The notes: generated by a model from the sequence alone, not told the origin. A DNA stretch of 64,000 nucleotides from Flavobacterium ichthyis (GCF_009915155.1 NZ_JAABLM010000009.1:94140-158139), one strand, 5' to 3'; positions 1 to 9,770 are shown, numbered from the stretch's first letter. Made by a program: numbers and translations.

Positions 1-1513
1 CAGTACCGTCGTTTGCTACATCACACATTGTAATTCCAGCAACCTCAGTTTCGGTACAACTTCTAATACTAATTGTAAAAGGCAAAATTGCATAACAAGG
101 CGTTGGAGAGTTATAATCTGTTACACGCACATAAATGGTTTGAGTTCTTAATGGTACAGGAAGGTTGTAAATTACTGGTGCTGCTGTGTTTGAAGGGTCA
201 TAGAAATTATTAATAGGTGGTGTGTAAAGATCTCCTATTTCATTTTCAGCATCGAATTGACTTAAATAATATCCCACCGTATATAAATTAGGATCTAAAA
301 CCTCTGTAGGATCCGTACTAAAAGTACCCAATACCACATCTGTATTAATTCCTATATTGAATTCACGTGGATTAGCATCAGTATCACAATGGGTTATGTC
401 TTGAGGCGCTAAACCCGCTGACTCTCCAACCCTTACAGTCGCAACGTCAGATGCTCTTTGAGGTGGTATTGCAGGATCACAACTTCCAAAAGTAGCGATT
501 ACTTGATAATCAGTTGTAGCAGTTGGACAAACAGTAAACGTGGGTGTTGTTGCTAAAATAGTTCCAGGATCTGCAACTGTTGACCATGCATAAGTGATAG
601 GAACCTGAGCACCATTTGGGCTAAATCTCCACGCTTCAGATGTTGTTCCAGTACCATCAACATTCACGCTCCAAGGGTTATTACTAGTATCTCGACCAGG
701 AGCTGCATAACCCATATTCCCAGCTTGATTTTGAATTCCTAGAGTTCCTGCACCGCTAATCCATTGGGGACAAGACACTCTTCTTCTTACATGAATCTCG
801 ATAATATTTGTAGATTCGAATAAAACGATTTGATATGACTGATTCCCTTCGTCAGCACATCCGCCTCCATAAAGCGGGACGTTTTGCCAGTTAGCCACAA
901 ATGCACGACAAGGGTATGTACCAACGGTAAAATAATTAATTTGAGTCGAATTAGGATCACTTGGAGGTCCAACCACTCTAGTTGAGCCCGTAATAAGTAA
1001 ATCCTGCAACATCATAATTGCATTTTTATAAGGAGGTCCATAACCTGGACCAGAACCACCATTGATGTTCGCCGAAAAGCTAAAACCGCTACCAGAATTT
1101 GGAGCATATAAACCTCCCGGAGAATCAGGATGGCCTTGAATACTAAACGTTACCGCTCCATTATCACCAATTAAACATTCGGCATATTTCTCACCAAAAA
1201 AACAAAAGTTAAATGGAGTAGTTTGTTTCCCTCGCAAAGGAATAGTTTGAGACCATCTATCATCCGTAGTAATACTGGTAATATCATTGATATTATCCGG
1301 ACTTCTCCATACAAAAGGTGTAGATGACACTACGTAACTATCCGTTTGTCTTGGGATACGGTTAATGGGAGGTCTTGCTTCTAAAGTGACGCAATCACCT
1401 ACCGCACAAGTACCCCTATCATTGGCGATAATATCCAAACAACCAAGGTCTTGAGCATTCAAGGCGGCAAAAAACAGCGTAAATAATAAAGATAAAAGAT
1501 AATTCTTCTTCAT
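1..1513 (-). CDS. Secreted T9SS-type surface protein, N-terminal part (runs off the left edge)
   Basis: An open frame of 504 codons runs from an ATG at 1513 to the window edge without a stop, so the C-terminus is missing. Residues 1-20 form a signal peptide (two Lys after Met, a Leu/Phe-rich core, then NAQD). The mature part is rich in Cys, Gly, Asn, Pro and Thr. It has a jelly-roll-like region with many paired cysteines, then, from about residue 280, a PKD/Ig-like segment (YAWSTVADPG, then FTVCPTATTDYQV). Large Flavobacteriaceae proteins of this make-up are usually exported by the type IX system and end in a type B sorting domain; here that ending is inferred because it lies outside the window. 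A TAAATTTC box at 1535-1542 is a possible -7 element. Likely role: cell-surface adhesin or gliding-associated protein. Confidence 0.85.
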   Translation of the reverse strand, partial: MKKNYLLSLLFTLFFAALNAQDLGCLDIIANDRGTCAVGDCVTLEARPPINRIPRQTDSYVVSSTPFVWRSPDNINDITSITTDDRWSQTIPLRGKQTTPFNFCFFGEKYAECLIGDNGAVTFSIQGHPDSPGGLYAPNSGSGFSFSANINGGSGPGYGPPYKNAIMMLQDLLITGSTRVVGPPSDPNSTQINYFTVGTYPCRAFVANWQNVPLYGGGCADEGNQSYQIVLFESTNIIEIHVRRRVSCPQWISGAGTLGIQNQAGNMGYAAPGRDTSNNPWSVNVDGTGTTSEAWRFSPNGAQVPITYAWSTVADPGTILATTPTFTVCPTATTDYQVIATFGSCDPAIPPQRASDVATVRVGESAGLAPQDITHCDTDANPREFNIGINTDVVLGTFSTDPTEVLDPNLYTVGYYLSQFDAENEIGDLYTPPINNFYDPSNTAAPVIYNLPVPLRTQTIYVRVTDYNSPTPCYAILPFTISIRSCTETEVAGITMCDVANDGT

Positions 1514-1621
1514 TTTGGGAATATTTTGAGGAGCGAAATTTACATAAATTTAAGAAACTATTATCTTAAATTTTGAATATTTTTAATTTTAACATCGTAC
1601 AACTGTTTGTATTTTATTAGT

Positions 1622-1629
1622 TATCTTTG
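1622..1629 (+). promoter_or_regulatory. Probable -7 box of folE
   Basis: TATCTTTG matches the Bacteroidota -7 consensus TAnnTTTG and lies 32 bases before the folE ATG. The nearest upstream TTTG (1606-1609) is only 12 bases away, shorter than the usual 17-23, so only the -7 half is convincing. Confidence 0.5.
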
Positions 1630-1661
1630 CTGTCTTAAATTTTTATTTTATCAAAACATCG

Positions 1662-2330
1662 ATGAATAACGAGAATTTTCTTGACGAAATAGGTGATAAC
1701 CACCTTGCTTCGAGCGCACAAAATCCACTTCGAAGTGACGCATTTGACCTAACGGATGATCAAAAAATCGAAAGCATCAAAAAAGATGTGGAAAGCATCT
1801 TGATTACTTTAGGAATGGATCTTACTGACGATAGCTTAAAAGGCACTCCAAATCGCGTGGCGAAAATGTTTGTAAAAGAAATTTTTGGCGGCTTACATCC
1901 CGACAAGAAACCTGGAGCGTCCACGTTTGACAATCATTATAAATATGGCGAAATGCTGGTTGAAAAAAACATCACGGTTTATTCTACTTGCGAACATCAT
2001 TTACTACCAATCATCGGGAGAGCTCACATTGGCTACATTTCAAGCGGTAGAGTTGTAGGATTGTCTAAAATGAACCGTATTGTAGATTATTTTGCCAAAA
2101 GACCTCAAGTTCAGGAAAGGTTAACAATGCAAATTGTGCAAGAATTACAGAAAGTCTTAAACACCCAAGACGTGGCTTGTGTAATTGATGCCAAACATTT
2201 GTGCGTAAATTCTCGCGGAATTAGAGATATTGAAAGCAGTACCGTAACATCAGAATTTGGCGGAAAATTTAAAGATGAAGCTACCAGGAGAGAATTTTTA
2301 GATTACATTAAATTCGATACGAGCTTTTAA
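1662..2330 (+). CDS. folE: GTP cyclohydrolase I
   Basis: This enzyme converts GTP to 7,8-dihydroneopterin triphosphate, the first step of tetrahydrofolate and pterin synthesis, in the cytoplasm. The protein has 222 residues, the same length as the E. coli enzyme. Its zinc ligands fall at the same numbers: Cys110 and His113 in STCEHHLLP and Cys181 in HLCVNSRGIRD, with the catalytic His112 between them. Residues 1-30 are a variable N-terminal arm. A -7 box sits 32 bases upstream. It is followed by a non-coding repeat element and then cysS on the same strand. Confidence 0.97.
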   Translation: MNNENFLDEIGDNHLASSAQNPLRSDAFDLTDDQKIESIKKDVESILITLGMDLTDDSLKGTPNRVAKMFVKEIFGGLHPDKKPGASTFDNHYKYGEMLVEKNITVYSTCEHHLLPIIGRAHIGYISSGRVVGLSKMNRIVDYFAKRPQVQERLTMQIVQELQKVLNTQDVACVIDAKHLCVNSRGIRDIESSTVTSEFGGKFKDEATRREFLDYIKFDTSF

Positions 2331-2340
2331 GCACTTTGCC

Positions 2341-2483
2341 GCAGCCCTGATGGAAATGGAAATCTTTTTGCAGTAAGGCGTATTTTTTTGCCGAAATCAA
2401 AAAGCGACCAGCGGAAGCTCTTTTGATAAGTGCAAAAAAACGCCGAGCCAAAAAAATTGAAATGTACAGCAGGAATGGCTGCC
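2341..2483 (+). repeat. Interspersed structured repeat, copy A
   Basis: This fills the folE-cysS gap. It opens with GCAGCCCTGATGGAAATGG and closes with a box containing ACAGCAGGAATGGCTGCC. The ends GCAGCC (2341-2346) and GGCTGC can pair. The centre folds as a long hairpin: TTTTTTTGC pairs with GCAAAAAAA, and inside it ATCAAAA pairs with TTTTGAT. The box layout is shared with the copies at 13270-13379, 13528-13636, 44945-45110 and 52618-52741. No coding frame is supported. Confidence 0.65.
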
Positions 2484-2519
2484 CAAAAGATCATTACCCA
2501 TTTTTAGCAATAACTTTTT

Positions 2520-4004
2520 ATGACGCCTTTGTACCAAAACCAAACTTTGAAAATTTATAATTCGCTTTCGGGCGAAAAGGAAATATTCACGCCTTTACAC
2601 CAAGGAAATGTGGGAATGTACGTATGTGGACCAACGGTTTACAGCAATGTTCACTTGGGAAATGTGCGGACTTTTATGTCGTTTGACGTGGTTTTCAGGT
2701 ATTTTTCACATTTGGGTTACAAGGTTCGTTATGTAAGAAACATCACGGATGCCGGACATTTGGAAAATGATGCGGATGAAGGCGAAGACAGAATTGCAAA
2801 AAAAGCGCGACTGGAGCAAGTGGAACCGATGGAAATTGTGCAACGATATACGGTGGATTTTCATTCGATTTTGAATGATTTTAATTTTTTGCCGCCAAGT
2901 ATTGAGCCAACGGCTACGGGACATATTATTGAACAGATTGAAATTATCAAAAAAATTATCGACAACGGATTGGCTTATGAAGCGAACGGTTCGGTTTATT
3001 TTGATGTTAAAAAATACAACGAAACCAATCATTATGGGATTTTAAGTGGCAGAAACATTGAAGACATGCTGGCGAATACCCGTGAATTAGCAGGACAATC
3101 GGAGAAAAAAAATCCGCAGGATTTTGCACTTTGGAAACGGGCCGAACCGCAACATATTATGCGTTGGCCATCACCTTGGAGCGATGGTTTCCCGGGTTGG
3201 CATTTAGAATGTACCGCAATGAGTACCAAGTATTTAGGCGAACAATTTGACATTCATGGTGGCGGAATGGATTTAAAATTTCCGCATCACGAATGTGAAA
3301 TTGCGCAAAACCAAGCTTGTACCGGAAACGCTCCGGTAAATTACTGGATGCATGCCAATATGTTGACGCTTAACGGAAAAAAAATGGCGAAATCTACCGG
3401 TAATAATATTTTGCCTCGCGAAATTATTAGCGGAAATAATGATATTTTGAGCAAAGCATTTTCGCCATCGGTAACAAGATTTTTTATGCTTCAAGCGCAT
3501 TACAGAAGTATTTTGGATTTTAGTAATGATGCGATTTTAGCTGCGGAAAAAGGTTACAACCGATTGATGGAAGCGTTTAATTCGCTTTCGGAAATTGAAG
3601 TTTCAGAAAATTCTTCTGTGGACATCAATACTTGGAAACAACGCTGTTACGATGCGATGAACGATGATTTCAACACACCCATTTTAATTGCAGAATTGTT
3701 TGAAGGTGTGCGTTTTATCAATTTGTTAAAAGAAAAAACGGAAAGCATTTCAGCAGAAGATTTGAAAACTTTTAGCAATGCGATGAGTGGTTTTATCTTT
3801 GACATTTTAGGATTGAAAGATGAAAAAACGTCTGGTGCTGGAAATGATAAGTTAGAAAACGTGGTCAACATGTTGATTGGAATGCGAAACGAAGCCAGGG
3901 CTAATAAAGATTTTGCCTTGTCTGACAATATTAGAAATCAGTTAACTTCTTTAGGCATTCATTTAAAAGACGGAAAAGATGGCACAACTTTTACCATTAA
4001 TTAA
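2520..4004 (+). CDS. cysS: Cysteinyl-tRNA synthetase
   Basis: A class I aminoacyl-tRNA synthetase that charges tRNA-Cys. The 494-residue protein has the family's usual length. It shows the HIGH-type motif HLGN at residues 45-48 and the KMSKS-type loop KMAKS at 288-292. The zinc site is visible as Cys36 (YVCGPTVY), Cys231 (WHLECTAMS) and the HHECE motif around residue 256. The C-terminal third carries the helical anticodon-binding domain. A strong hairpin terminator begins 7 bases after the stop codon. Confidence 0.97.
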   Translation: MTPLYQNQTLKIYNSLSGEKEIFTPLHQGNVGMYVCGPTVYSNVHLGNVRTFMSFDVVFRYFSHLGYKVRYVRNITDAGHLENDADEGEDRIAKKARLEQVEPMEIVQRYTVDFHSILNDFNFLPPSIEPTATGHIIEQIEIIKKIIDNGLAYEANGSVYFDVKKYNETNHYGILSGRNIEDMLANTRELAGQSEKKNPQDFALWKRAEPQHIMRWPSPWSDGFPGWHLECTAMSTKYLGEQFDIHGGGMDLKFPHHECEIAQNQACTGNAPVNYWMHANMLTLNGKKMAKSTGNNILPREIISGNNDILSKAFSPSVTRFFMLQAHYRSILDFSNDAILAAEKGYNRLMEAFNSLSEIEVSENSSVDINTWKQRCYDAMNDDFNTPILIAELFEGVRFINLLKEKTESISAEDLKTFSNAMSGFIFDILGLKDEKTSGAGNDKLENVVNMLIGMRNEARANKDFALSDNIRNQLTSLGIHLKDGKDGTTFTIN

Positions 4005-4010
4005 ATACAA

Positions 4011-4045
4011 AATGATGAAGTGTTAAGGCTTCATCATTTTTTTTA
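4011..4045 (+). terminator. Intrinsic terminator after cysS
   Basis: A 10-bp perfect stem (AATGATGAAG with CTTCATCATT), an 8-base loop and a run of T. It ends two bases before the yidD ATG. Confidence 0.85.
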
Positions 4046-4046
4046 T

Positions 4047-4298
4047 ATGGAAAAATTAAAAAAAATAACAATCGCACCGTTCATTTTCTTAATCAGAATA
4101 TACCAACACGGCATCTCCCCTTTTTTGCCTTCGGCATGTAGGTATTCGCCAACATGTTCTCATTATGCAGTTGAAGCTTTGCAAAAACACGGACTCTTGA
4201 AAGGTGGTTTTTTGGCGGCAAAAAGAATTTTGAGCTGCCATCCTTGGGGCGGAAAAGGTTATGATCCAGTACCAGAAAAATTTCCTAAAAAAGATTAA
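4047..4298 (+). CDS. yidD: Membrane protein insertion efficiency factor YidD
   Basis: A small inner-membrane-associated protein thought to assist YidC and Sec in inserting membrane proteins. The 83-residue product has the family signature: an amphipathic N-terminal helix ending in RIYQHGISP, then the cysteine cluster [12 protein letters not shown] (Cys31 and Cys37) and [13 protein letters not shown] near residues 64-75. I chose the ATG at 4047 because the longer frame starting with GTG at 4020 would be encoded by the cysS terminator hairpin and adds residues atypical of the family. Transcription must read through that terminator or start inside it, which is odd. Confidence 0.92.
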   Translation: MEKLKKITIAPFIFLIRIYQHGISPFLPSACRYSPTCSHYAVEALQKHGLLKGGFLAAKRILSCHPWGGKGYDPVPEKFPKKD

Positions 4299-4363
4299 CA
4301 AGAATTTGTAACGACAGTTTAACTTCAAATTTTTACTTTTACAATTATTTTCAATTTAAAAAT

Positions 4364-5296
4364 ATGACTGCACTTAATTTCGTTTGGAATCCCAGCGAAG
4401 GAATAGACCTAGGTTTTTTTGTAATTCGATACTACAGTTTAATGTTTGTAGTGGCGTTTGTTTTGGGTTGGTATTTGATGAAAAGAATTTACCTGCGCGA
4501 GGGTGAAACTATTGAAAAATTAGACAGTTTGTTCATTTACACTTTTTTTGCCACGCTTTTTGGCGCCAGAATTGGTCACGTTTTATTTTACGAACCTGAA
4601 CTTTTTAGCCAGGATTTTTGGAGCGTTTTTCTTCCAATTCGTACCAAACCAGAATTAGAGTTTACTGGATTTTCGGGATTAGCGAGTCATGGAGCGGCAA
4701 TCGCGATTATCATTGCGATGTATTTTTATTCAAAAAAAATTATCAAACGCCCAATTTTGTGGGTTTTAGATAGAATTGTGATTCCGGTTTCGGCGGGGGC
4801 CATTTTCGTACGATTAGGGAATTTTTTCAACTCGGAAATTGTAGGAAAAACTACCGATTCTGCGATGGGAATTAAATTTCTTCGCGATGCCATTAAACCG
4901 GGGCAAGCGATGCAAATTGTGCAAACGAATGATGCGAACGAAGCCTACAACCAAATTGCGACCAACCCGAAATTTGCTTCGGTTTTGGCACAAATACTTC
5001 CGAAACATCCTGCACAATTGTATGAATCATTTTCATATATTTTTGTGTTTGCGATTTTATTTTATTTGTATTGGAAAACCAACGCTAGATTAAAACAAGG
5101 TTATCTATTAGGTGTGTTCTTAATTTTGCTTTGGGCTGTTAGATTCATTGTAGAATTTGTAAAAGAAAGCCAAGGCGGTTTTGAAAAAGATATTTTGAAT
5201 GGAGCGCTTTCTACCGGACAATGGTTGAGTATTCCGTTTATCATCATTGGATTTATTTTGATTTTCCGGGCGAAAAAAGAACCTCGAACCCTTTAA
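4364..5296 (+). CDS. lgt: Prolipoprotein diacylglyceryl transferase
   Basis: An inner-membrane enzyme that moves a diacylglyceryl group from phosphatidylglycerol to the lipobox cysteine of prelipoproteins. The 310-residue protein has about seven hydrophobic segments. The family landmarks are GLASHG (residues 105-110, with His109), the signature FVRLGNFFNSEIVG (148-161, with Arg150) and HPAQLYES (215-222). About 50 residues separate the last two, a longer spacer than in E. coli and, as I recall, common in Bacteroidota. A TACTTTTA sequence at 4334-4341 may be a -7 box. A terminator follows the stop codon. Confidence 0.95.
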   Translation: MTALNFVWNPSEGIDLGFFVIRYYSLMFVVAFVLGWYLMKRIYLREGETIEKLDSLFIYTFFATLFGARIGHVLFYEPELFSQDFWSVFLPIRTKPELEFTGFSGLASHGAAIAIIIAMYFYSKKIIKRPILWVLDRIVIPVSAGAIFVRLGNFFNSEIVGKTTDSAMGIKFLRDAIKPGQAMQIVQTNDANEAYNQIATNPKFASVLAQILPKHPAQLYESFSYIFVFAILFYLYWKTNARLKQGYLLGVFLILLWAVRFIVEFVKESQGGFEKDILNGALSTGQWLSIPFIIIGFILIFRAKKEPRTL

Positions 5297-5314
5297 ATAA
5301 TTATAAATAAAATC

Positions 5315-5343
5315 AAGAGAACCAAAGCGTTCTCTTTTTTTTT
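5315..5343 (+). terminator. Intrinsic terminator after lgt
   Basis: An 8-bp stem (AAGAGAAC with GTTCTCTT), a 6-base loop and a T tract. Confidence 0.85.
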
Positions 5344-5401
5344 ACATTTTTTTAGGAAGTTTTTGTTGTAAAAATTGTAATTATGCATTTTAAAATATTG
5401 T

Positions 5402-5794
5402 ATGTTTCAACTGATAAAAAATAGCACTTTTACTCCTTTCTTCTGGTTTATGCTAGGGCTTTTTTTCCTAAATATCAGTGTGAATCCGGCTGACATTGAT
5501 CTTAAAACAAAAACGGCTTCCACTTACAACGAACAAGAAAGTTTAATTGAAATTATAGTAGAGAAAGTGTTTGGGTTTGAAGATGCGATTGCAGAACAAG
5601 ACGATACAGAGTTAGAAGATTTTTCATTGAAGAATAACTTTAAACTTTCAGTTTTAATGTTTCCGGAAAACAATTATTTTGAAATTTTATTTTTTGAAAA
5701 TCACTCTTCAAGAAAAATATTTTTGACCAAAAATTTCACTTCATTTCATTATTTTAACCTGATTTCTCCTCCTCCGGAGATGATTTTTTTGTAA
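5402..5794 (+). CDS. Small exported protein of unknown function
   Basis: A 130-residue product with one hydrophobic N-terminal segment (about residues 10-27), which could be a signal peptide or membrane anchor. An acidic stretch follows (about residues 44-73, several E and D), then an aromatic, Ile-rich C-terminus ending FNLISPPPEMIFL. I recognise no catalytic motif. It lies 69 bases upstream of the HAEPLYID gene on the same strand, and I recall similar small proteins beside HAEPLYID genes in other Flavobacteriaceae, so co-function is plausible but inferred. Confidence 0.6.
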   Translation: MFQLIKNSTFTPFFWFMLGLFFLNISVNPADIDLKTKTASTYNEQESLIEIIVEKVFGFEDAIAEQDDTELEDFSLKNNFKLSVLMFPENNYFEILFFENHSSRKIFLTKNFTSFHYFNLISPPPEMIFL

Positions 5795-5863
5795 TCAGTT
5801 TAAAATAATTTTGTTTCCAAATGTGAAAAATCATTTGGGAATTATCACAACACGTATTTAAAA

Positions 5864-6712
5864 ATGAAGAAAAAAATACTGCTGTTATCGTTATTTTCGG
5901 TAACGGCTCACATGGCGTTGGCTCAAAATGATGCCACGCTCGACAGCTTGTACATTGAAGAAGTACAAGAACAAAAATTACCAGTTAAAGTTTTACATGC
6001 CGAACCGCTTTACATTGATTTGATTCGCGATTTAGGAGCTCGAAAAGGCGAACGCGAATGGAATCTTGGTTTAGGCTTGACCGATAATTTAAAATACGAT
6101 TCATACGAAGCTTTGGTAGAATATGAATGGGCTCCAATTGACCGATTGGGTTTGGAGGTTGAATTGCCTTTTACGTTTTATTCTCCATTACAATCAACAA
6201 GCCGTGATTCTATTCCGTCGAATCAATTAAATAGTTTGAAAGTGGCAGCACAGTGGTCATTTTTTGTTAATGAAAAATATGCTACCTCGATGGCAATTGG
6301 TTACATCAACGAATTTGAATTGTCTAGTTTTAGAGAATTTGGAAAACCTTTGGTAAAAGGAAATGTTTACAATCCGTTTTTGGTGGTGGCGAAACGTTGG
6401 GGAAATAATTTCCATTCCTTAATTTATACGGGTCCAATGATTCATCAGGATTTTGAAAATAACAATTTTCATACTACGTATGACATCAACACCAGTTTTC
6501 ACTACATGATTCCGGGAACGCGAAATTTTTTGGGTATTGAGTTCAACAAAACTTTGGACAAAAAAGATTTTGACATGACAATAAGACCTCAAATGCGGGT
6601 TGGCGTTACCGAACAATTGATGATTGGCATTGTAGCCGGAATTCCAGTAGAACGAGAAAATGAGCGTTTTAGTTCGTTTCTGCGTTTAATTTGGGAACCT
6701 AAACACCATTAA
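5864..6712 (+). CDS. HAEPLYID family protein, probable outer-membrane barrel
   Basis: This 282-residue protein carries the name-giving motif HAEPLYID at residues 45-52. Residues 1-20 are a signal peptide with a likely cut after ALA. The rest alternates polar and aromatic residues in short strands (EYEWAPIDRLGLEVELPF, then repeated Gly- and Phe-bounded strands) and ends in a charged tail, as expected of a small beta-barrel. No function is established for the family; it is often found near heavy-metal efflux genes, which are not present here. A bidirectional terminator follows. Confidence 0.85.
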   Translation: MKKKILLLSLFSVTAHMALAQNDATLDSLYIEEVQEQKLPVKVLHAEPLYIDLIRDLGARKGEREWNLGLGLTDNLKYDSYEALVEYEWAPIDRLGLEVELPFTFYSPLQSTSRDSIPSNQLNSLKVAAQWSFFVNEKYATSMAIGYINEFELSSFREFGKPLVKGNVYNPFLVVAKRWGNNFHSLIYTGPMIHQDFENNNFHTTYDINTSFHYMIPGTRNFLGIEFNKTLDKKDFDMTIRPQMRVGVTEQLMIGIVAGIPVERENERFSSFLRLIWEPKHH

Positions 6713-6714
6713 AC

Positions 6715-6750
6715 AAAAAGCCCCGACGTGAAAACATCGGGGCTTTTTTT
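6715..6750. terminator. Bidirectional terminator between the HAEPLYID gene and secDF
   Basis: A 12-bp stem (AAAAAGCCCCGA with TCGGGGCTTTTT) with a 10-base loop and T tracts on both strands. It serves two convergent genes. Confidence 0.9.
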
Positions 6751-6767
6751 ATGATTTAAAACTTAAA

Positions 6768-9700
6768 TTAAGCTACTTCTTCAGCGTTGTGTAAGTCTTC
6801 AATTCTTTTGTGTTCTGATTCGGGAATACTATCCACTAATACTGGAGTTGCAATGAATAGTGAAGAATAAGTACCAACTAAAATACCTATCAACATTGCG
6901 AAAATAAATCCACGGATTGAATCCCCACCGAAAACAAACATAATCAATAATACGATGATCATTGTTAATGAAGTATTGATGGTACGTGACATGGTTGTAT
7001 TTACAGAACTATTTACAATTTGTTTGAAATTACCTTTCATTCTTCCGGCTAAATATTCACGAACACGGTCGAATACAATCACGGTGTCATTCATTGAATA
7101 TCCGATCACAGTAAGAATTGCTGCAATGAAATGCTGGTCAAGTTCCATGTGGAAAGGCATAAATTTGTAGCAAAGCGAGTAAACTCCTAAAACGAAAATT
7201 ACGTCGTGAGCTACTGCAGCGATTGCACCAAGTGAATATTGCCATTTTCTAAAACTTACCATTAAGTAGAGGAATACAATGGCCATTGCTCCTAAAACTG
7301 CCCAAATAGAGTTAGTTTTAATATCTTGAGCTACCGCCGGACCTACTTTTGAAGATTGCATAATTCCAGTTTGTTTACCATCATATGCATTTACAAATTT
7401 TTCATATGTAATATCGGCATTGTAATATTTTTTTAAATTGTCGAACAACATTTTGTTTACCTCAACGTCAGCTTCGGTACTTGGATCTTCAATTTTATAT
7501 TTGGTTACAATTTTTAATTGTTGGTCATCACCTAAAACTTTTGCTTGCACCACGCTTCCGAAAACTTCAGAAAGTTCTTCAGAAACTACTGATGCTTCAA
7601 CTGGCTTTTCAAATCGTACTTGTAATGTTCTTCCTCCAACGAAATCAACACCTTGATCAAAACCGTTGATGAAGAATGACGCAACCGAAACGAGTACCAC
7701 AACTCCTGAAATTGCATAGGTGATTTTTTTCTTCCCTAAGAAATCAAAGTTGAATTTCGTAAATAAATTTTTAGAGAAACCTGTAACGAAAGTCAATTTA
7801 TCTCCTCTGTTAACACTCCACTCTAATAAAATTCTAGTGATGAAAATGGCGGTGAAAAGTGATGTAAAAATACCAATTAACAATGTAGTTGCAAATCCTT
7901 TAATAGGACCTGTTCCAAAGATAAATAACACAGCTCCAGTTAAAATGTGGGTTACGTTAGCATCTGTAATTGATGACATCGCACCTCTCCAACTGAATGA
8001 AGTTTTAATAGCTTCTTCCAACGAATGTCCTAATCGCAATTCTTCTTTTGCTCTTTCGTAAATAATAATGTTAGCATCTACGGCAGTTCCCATTGTTAAC
8101 ACGATACCGGCAATACCTGGTAAAGTTAAGATGGCTCCAATACTTGCCAAAATTCCGAATAAGAATAATAAGTTAACTGCTAACGCAATATTAGCGAACC
8201 AACCTGATTTACCGTAATAAATAATCATCCAAAGCGAAACTAATAACAATCCTACTAATGCAGAAGTAATTCCGTTATCAATTGCTTCTTGTCCTAATGA
8301 TGGTCCAACAGCATCAAACTGCACGATATCTGCAGAAGCAGGTAGTTTACCAGCTCTTAAAATATTCGCTAAATCTTTTGTTTCAGCAATGTCAAAATTT
8401 CCTGTAATTTGAGAAATTCCTCCAGTAATAGCACCACTGGTAACTCCAGGAGCAGAATACACTACATCATCTAAAACAATGGCGATAAAACCTCTTTCTG
8501 CGTAAGCTTTTCCAGTTAAAGATTCCCAGTCTTTTGCGCCACGGCTGTTCATTACCATCTCAACAGACGGTTTACCCATTTGGTCAAATTTATCCGAAGC
8601 ATCAGTTACAACTGCACCACTCATTGAAGGTGTTCCTTGACGGTTACCTTTTAAAGCGTATAATTCAACTACTTCTACTTTTTTCGAGTTTGGTGTAACT
8701 TTAGGATCAACGATTTGTTGGTTCAAAACGTTAATAGTTTGCTCTTTACTCCACACGAATTTTGCGTAACGTTGGTCTCCGGCTAATAGCGATTTTACTT
8801 CTTGTTTGTTCAAATATTTGTTAACAGCAGCCGTATCTTTTGGAGAAAAATATCCTAAAACCGGACCACTACCAAAAGCGGTGAATTTATCAACCAAAGG
8901 ATTAGCGCCAGTAACAGCAGCAGAATCTTTTGAAGCATCTGTCAATAAAGTATCAATACCTGTTTTTGGTAATTCTGGAGCGGCAACAGCTACTTCAGTT
9001 TTCTTTAGAAGTTCGTTAGTAGCCATAAGGAAATTACTCATTTCCTCTACTTTATAAGTTTCCCAAAACTCTAATTGAGCTGTACTTTGTAATAATTTTT
9101 TAATACGATCAACATCTTTAGCACCAGGCAATTCTACCAAAATTCTGCCTGATTCTCCTAACATTTGAATGTTTGGCTGAACTACTCCAAATTTATCGAT
9201 ACGCTCTTGTAAAACACGGAAAGCACTTTCTACTGATTCTTTTACTTTTGTTCTTACAACAGTAGTCACTTGAGCATCTGACATCTTGATGTTCACTTCC
9301 TCTAAGTTTCTGTGTGCAAAAATCTCAGGATCGGCTAATCTAACAGTTCCTTTAGATTCTTGATCGAATGCTGCAAAAAAAGCATCGATGTAATCTTGGT
9401 TTCCGGCTCTGTTTTTGTCAGCTGTTTCTAAAGCTTTAAGGAAAACCGGATTTTTAGAATCGTTTGCTAAGGTTTTCAAAACATCTTTTACAGAAATCTG
9501 CAAAATTACGTTGATACCTCCTTCAAGATCCAAACCTTTCTGGATTTGCTTGTCGGCTACTTCTTCATAGGTAAATTTTGTAAAACCTAAGTTGTACACA
9601 TTCACCTTGCTGATTGAATCAAGGTATTTCAATTCTTTTTGATCATCGCCTTGGGCAAAAGCTTTTGCATCGCTTTTTACCTTATTTGCAACGAACGTGA

Positions 9701-9770
9701 ACGAAAGCTGGTAAATACTTACCAATGCAAATAAAATTGCAAAAAATTTAACGAGTCCTCTATTCTGCAT
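6768..9770 (-). CDS. secDF: Protein translocase subunit SecDF (fused SecD and SecF)
   Basis: An inner-membrane Sec accessory protein that uses the proton gradient to pull exported proteins through the channel. One 1000-residue chain holds SecD then SecF. There is a first membrane helix at about residues 8-27, the SecD signature LDLEGG at 80-85 and a large periplasmic region. The SecD membrane block follows with GTAVDANIIIYER. The SecF half starts with GFDQGVDFVGGRTLQVRF and has MNDTVIVFDR at 893-902. The membrane Asp residues used in proton transfer are present in both halves. SecD-SecF fusion is usual in Bacteroidota. Confidence 0.97.
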   Translation of the reverse strand: MQNRGLVKFFAILFALVSIYQLSFTFVANKVKSDAKAFAQGDDQKELKYLDSISKVNVYNLGFTKFTYEEVADKQIQKGLDLEGGINVILQISVKDVLKTLANDSKNPVFLKALETADKNRAGNQDYIDAFFAAFDQESKGTVRLADPEIFAHRNLEEVNIKMSDAQVTTVVRTKVKESVESAFRVLQERIDKFGVVQPNIQMLGESGRILVELPGAKDVDRIKKLLQSTAQLEFWETYKVEEMSNFLMATNELLKKTEVAVAAPELPKTGIDTLLTDASKDSAAVTGANPLVDKFTAFGSGPVLGYFSPKDTAAVNKYLNKQEVKSLLAGDQRYAKFVWSKEQTINVLNQQIVDPKVTPNSKKVEVVELYALKGNRQGTPSMSGAVVTDASDKFDQMGKPSVEMVMNSRGAKDWESLTGKAYAERGFIAIVLDDVVYSAPGVTSGAITGGISQITGNFDIAETKDLANILRAGKLPASADIVQFDAVGPSLGQEAIDNGITSALVGLLLVSLWMIIYYGKSGWFANIALAVNLLFLFGILASIGAILTLPGIAGIVLTMGTAVDANIIIYERAKEELRLGHSLEEAIKTSFSWRGAMSSITDANVTHILTGAVLFIFGTGPIKGFATTLLIGIFTSLFTAIFITRILLEWSVNRGDKLTFVTGFSKNLFTKFNFDFLGKKKITYAISGVVVLVSVASFFINGFDQGVDFVGGRTLQVRFEKPVEASVVSEELSEVFGSVVQAKVLGDDQQLKIVTKYKIEDPSTEADVEVNKMLFDNLKKYYNADITYEKFVNAYDGKQTGIMQSSKVGPAVAQDIKTNSIWAVLGAMAIVFLYLMVSFRKWQYSLGAIAAVAHDVIFVLGVYSLCYKFMPFHMELDQHFIAAILTVIGYSMNDTVIVFDRVREYLAGRMKGNFKQIVNSSVNTTMSRTINTSLTMIIVLLIMFVFGGDSIRGFIFAMLIGILVGTYSSLFIATPVLVDSIPESEHKRIEDLHNAEEVA

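Noticed and set aside
4020..4046. GTG start for yidD at 4020
   Set aside because: The codons would be encoded by the cysS terminator hairpin, and the extra residues are not typical of YidD.
7720..8061. A 113-residue plus-strand frame inside secDF
   Set aside because: It is the antisense shadow of a highly conserved membrane segment.
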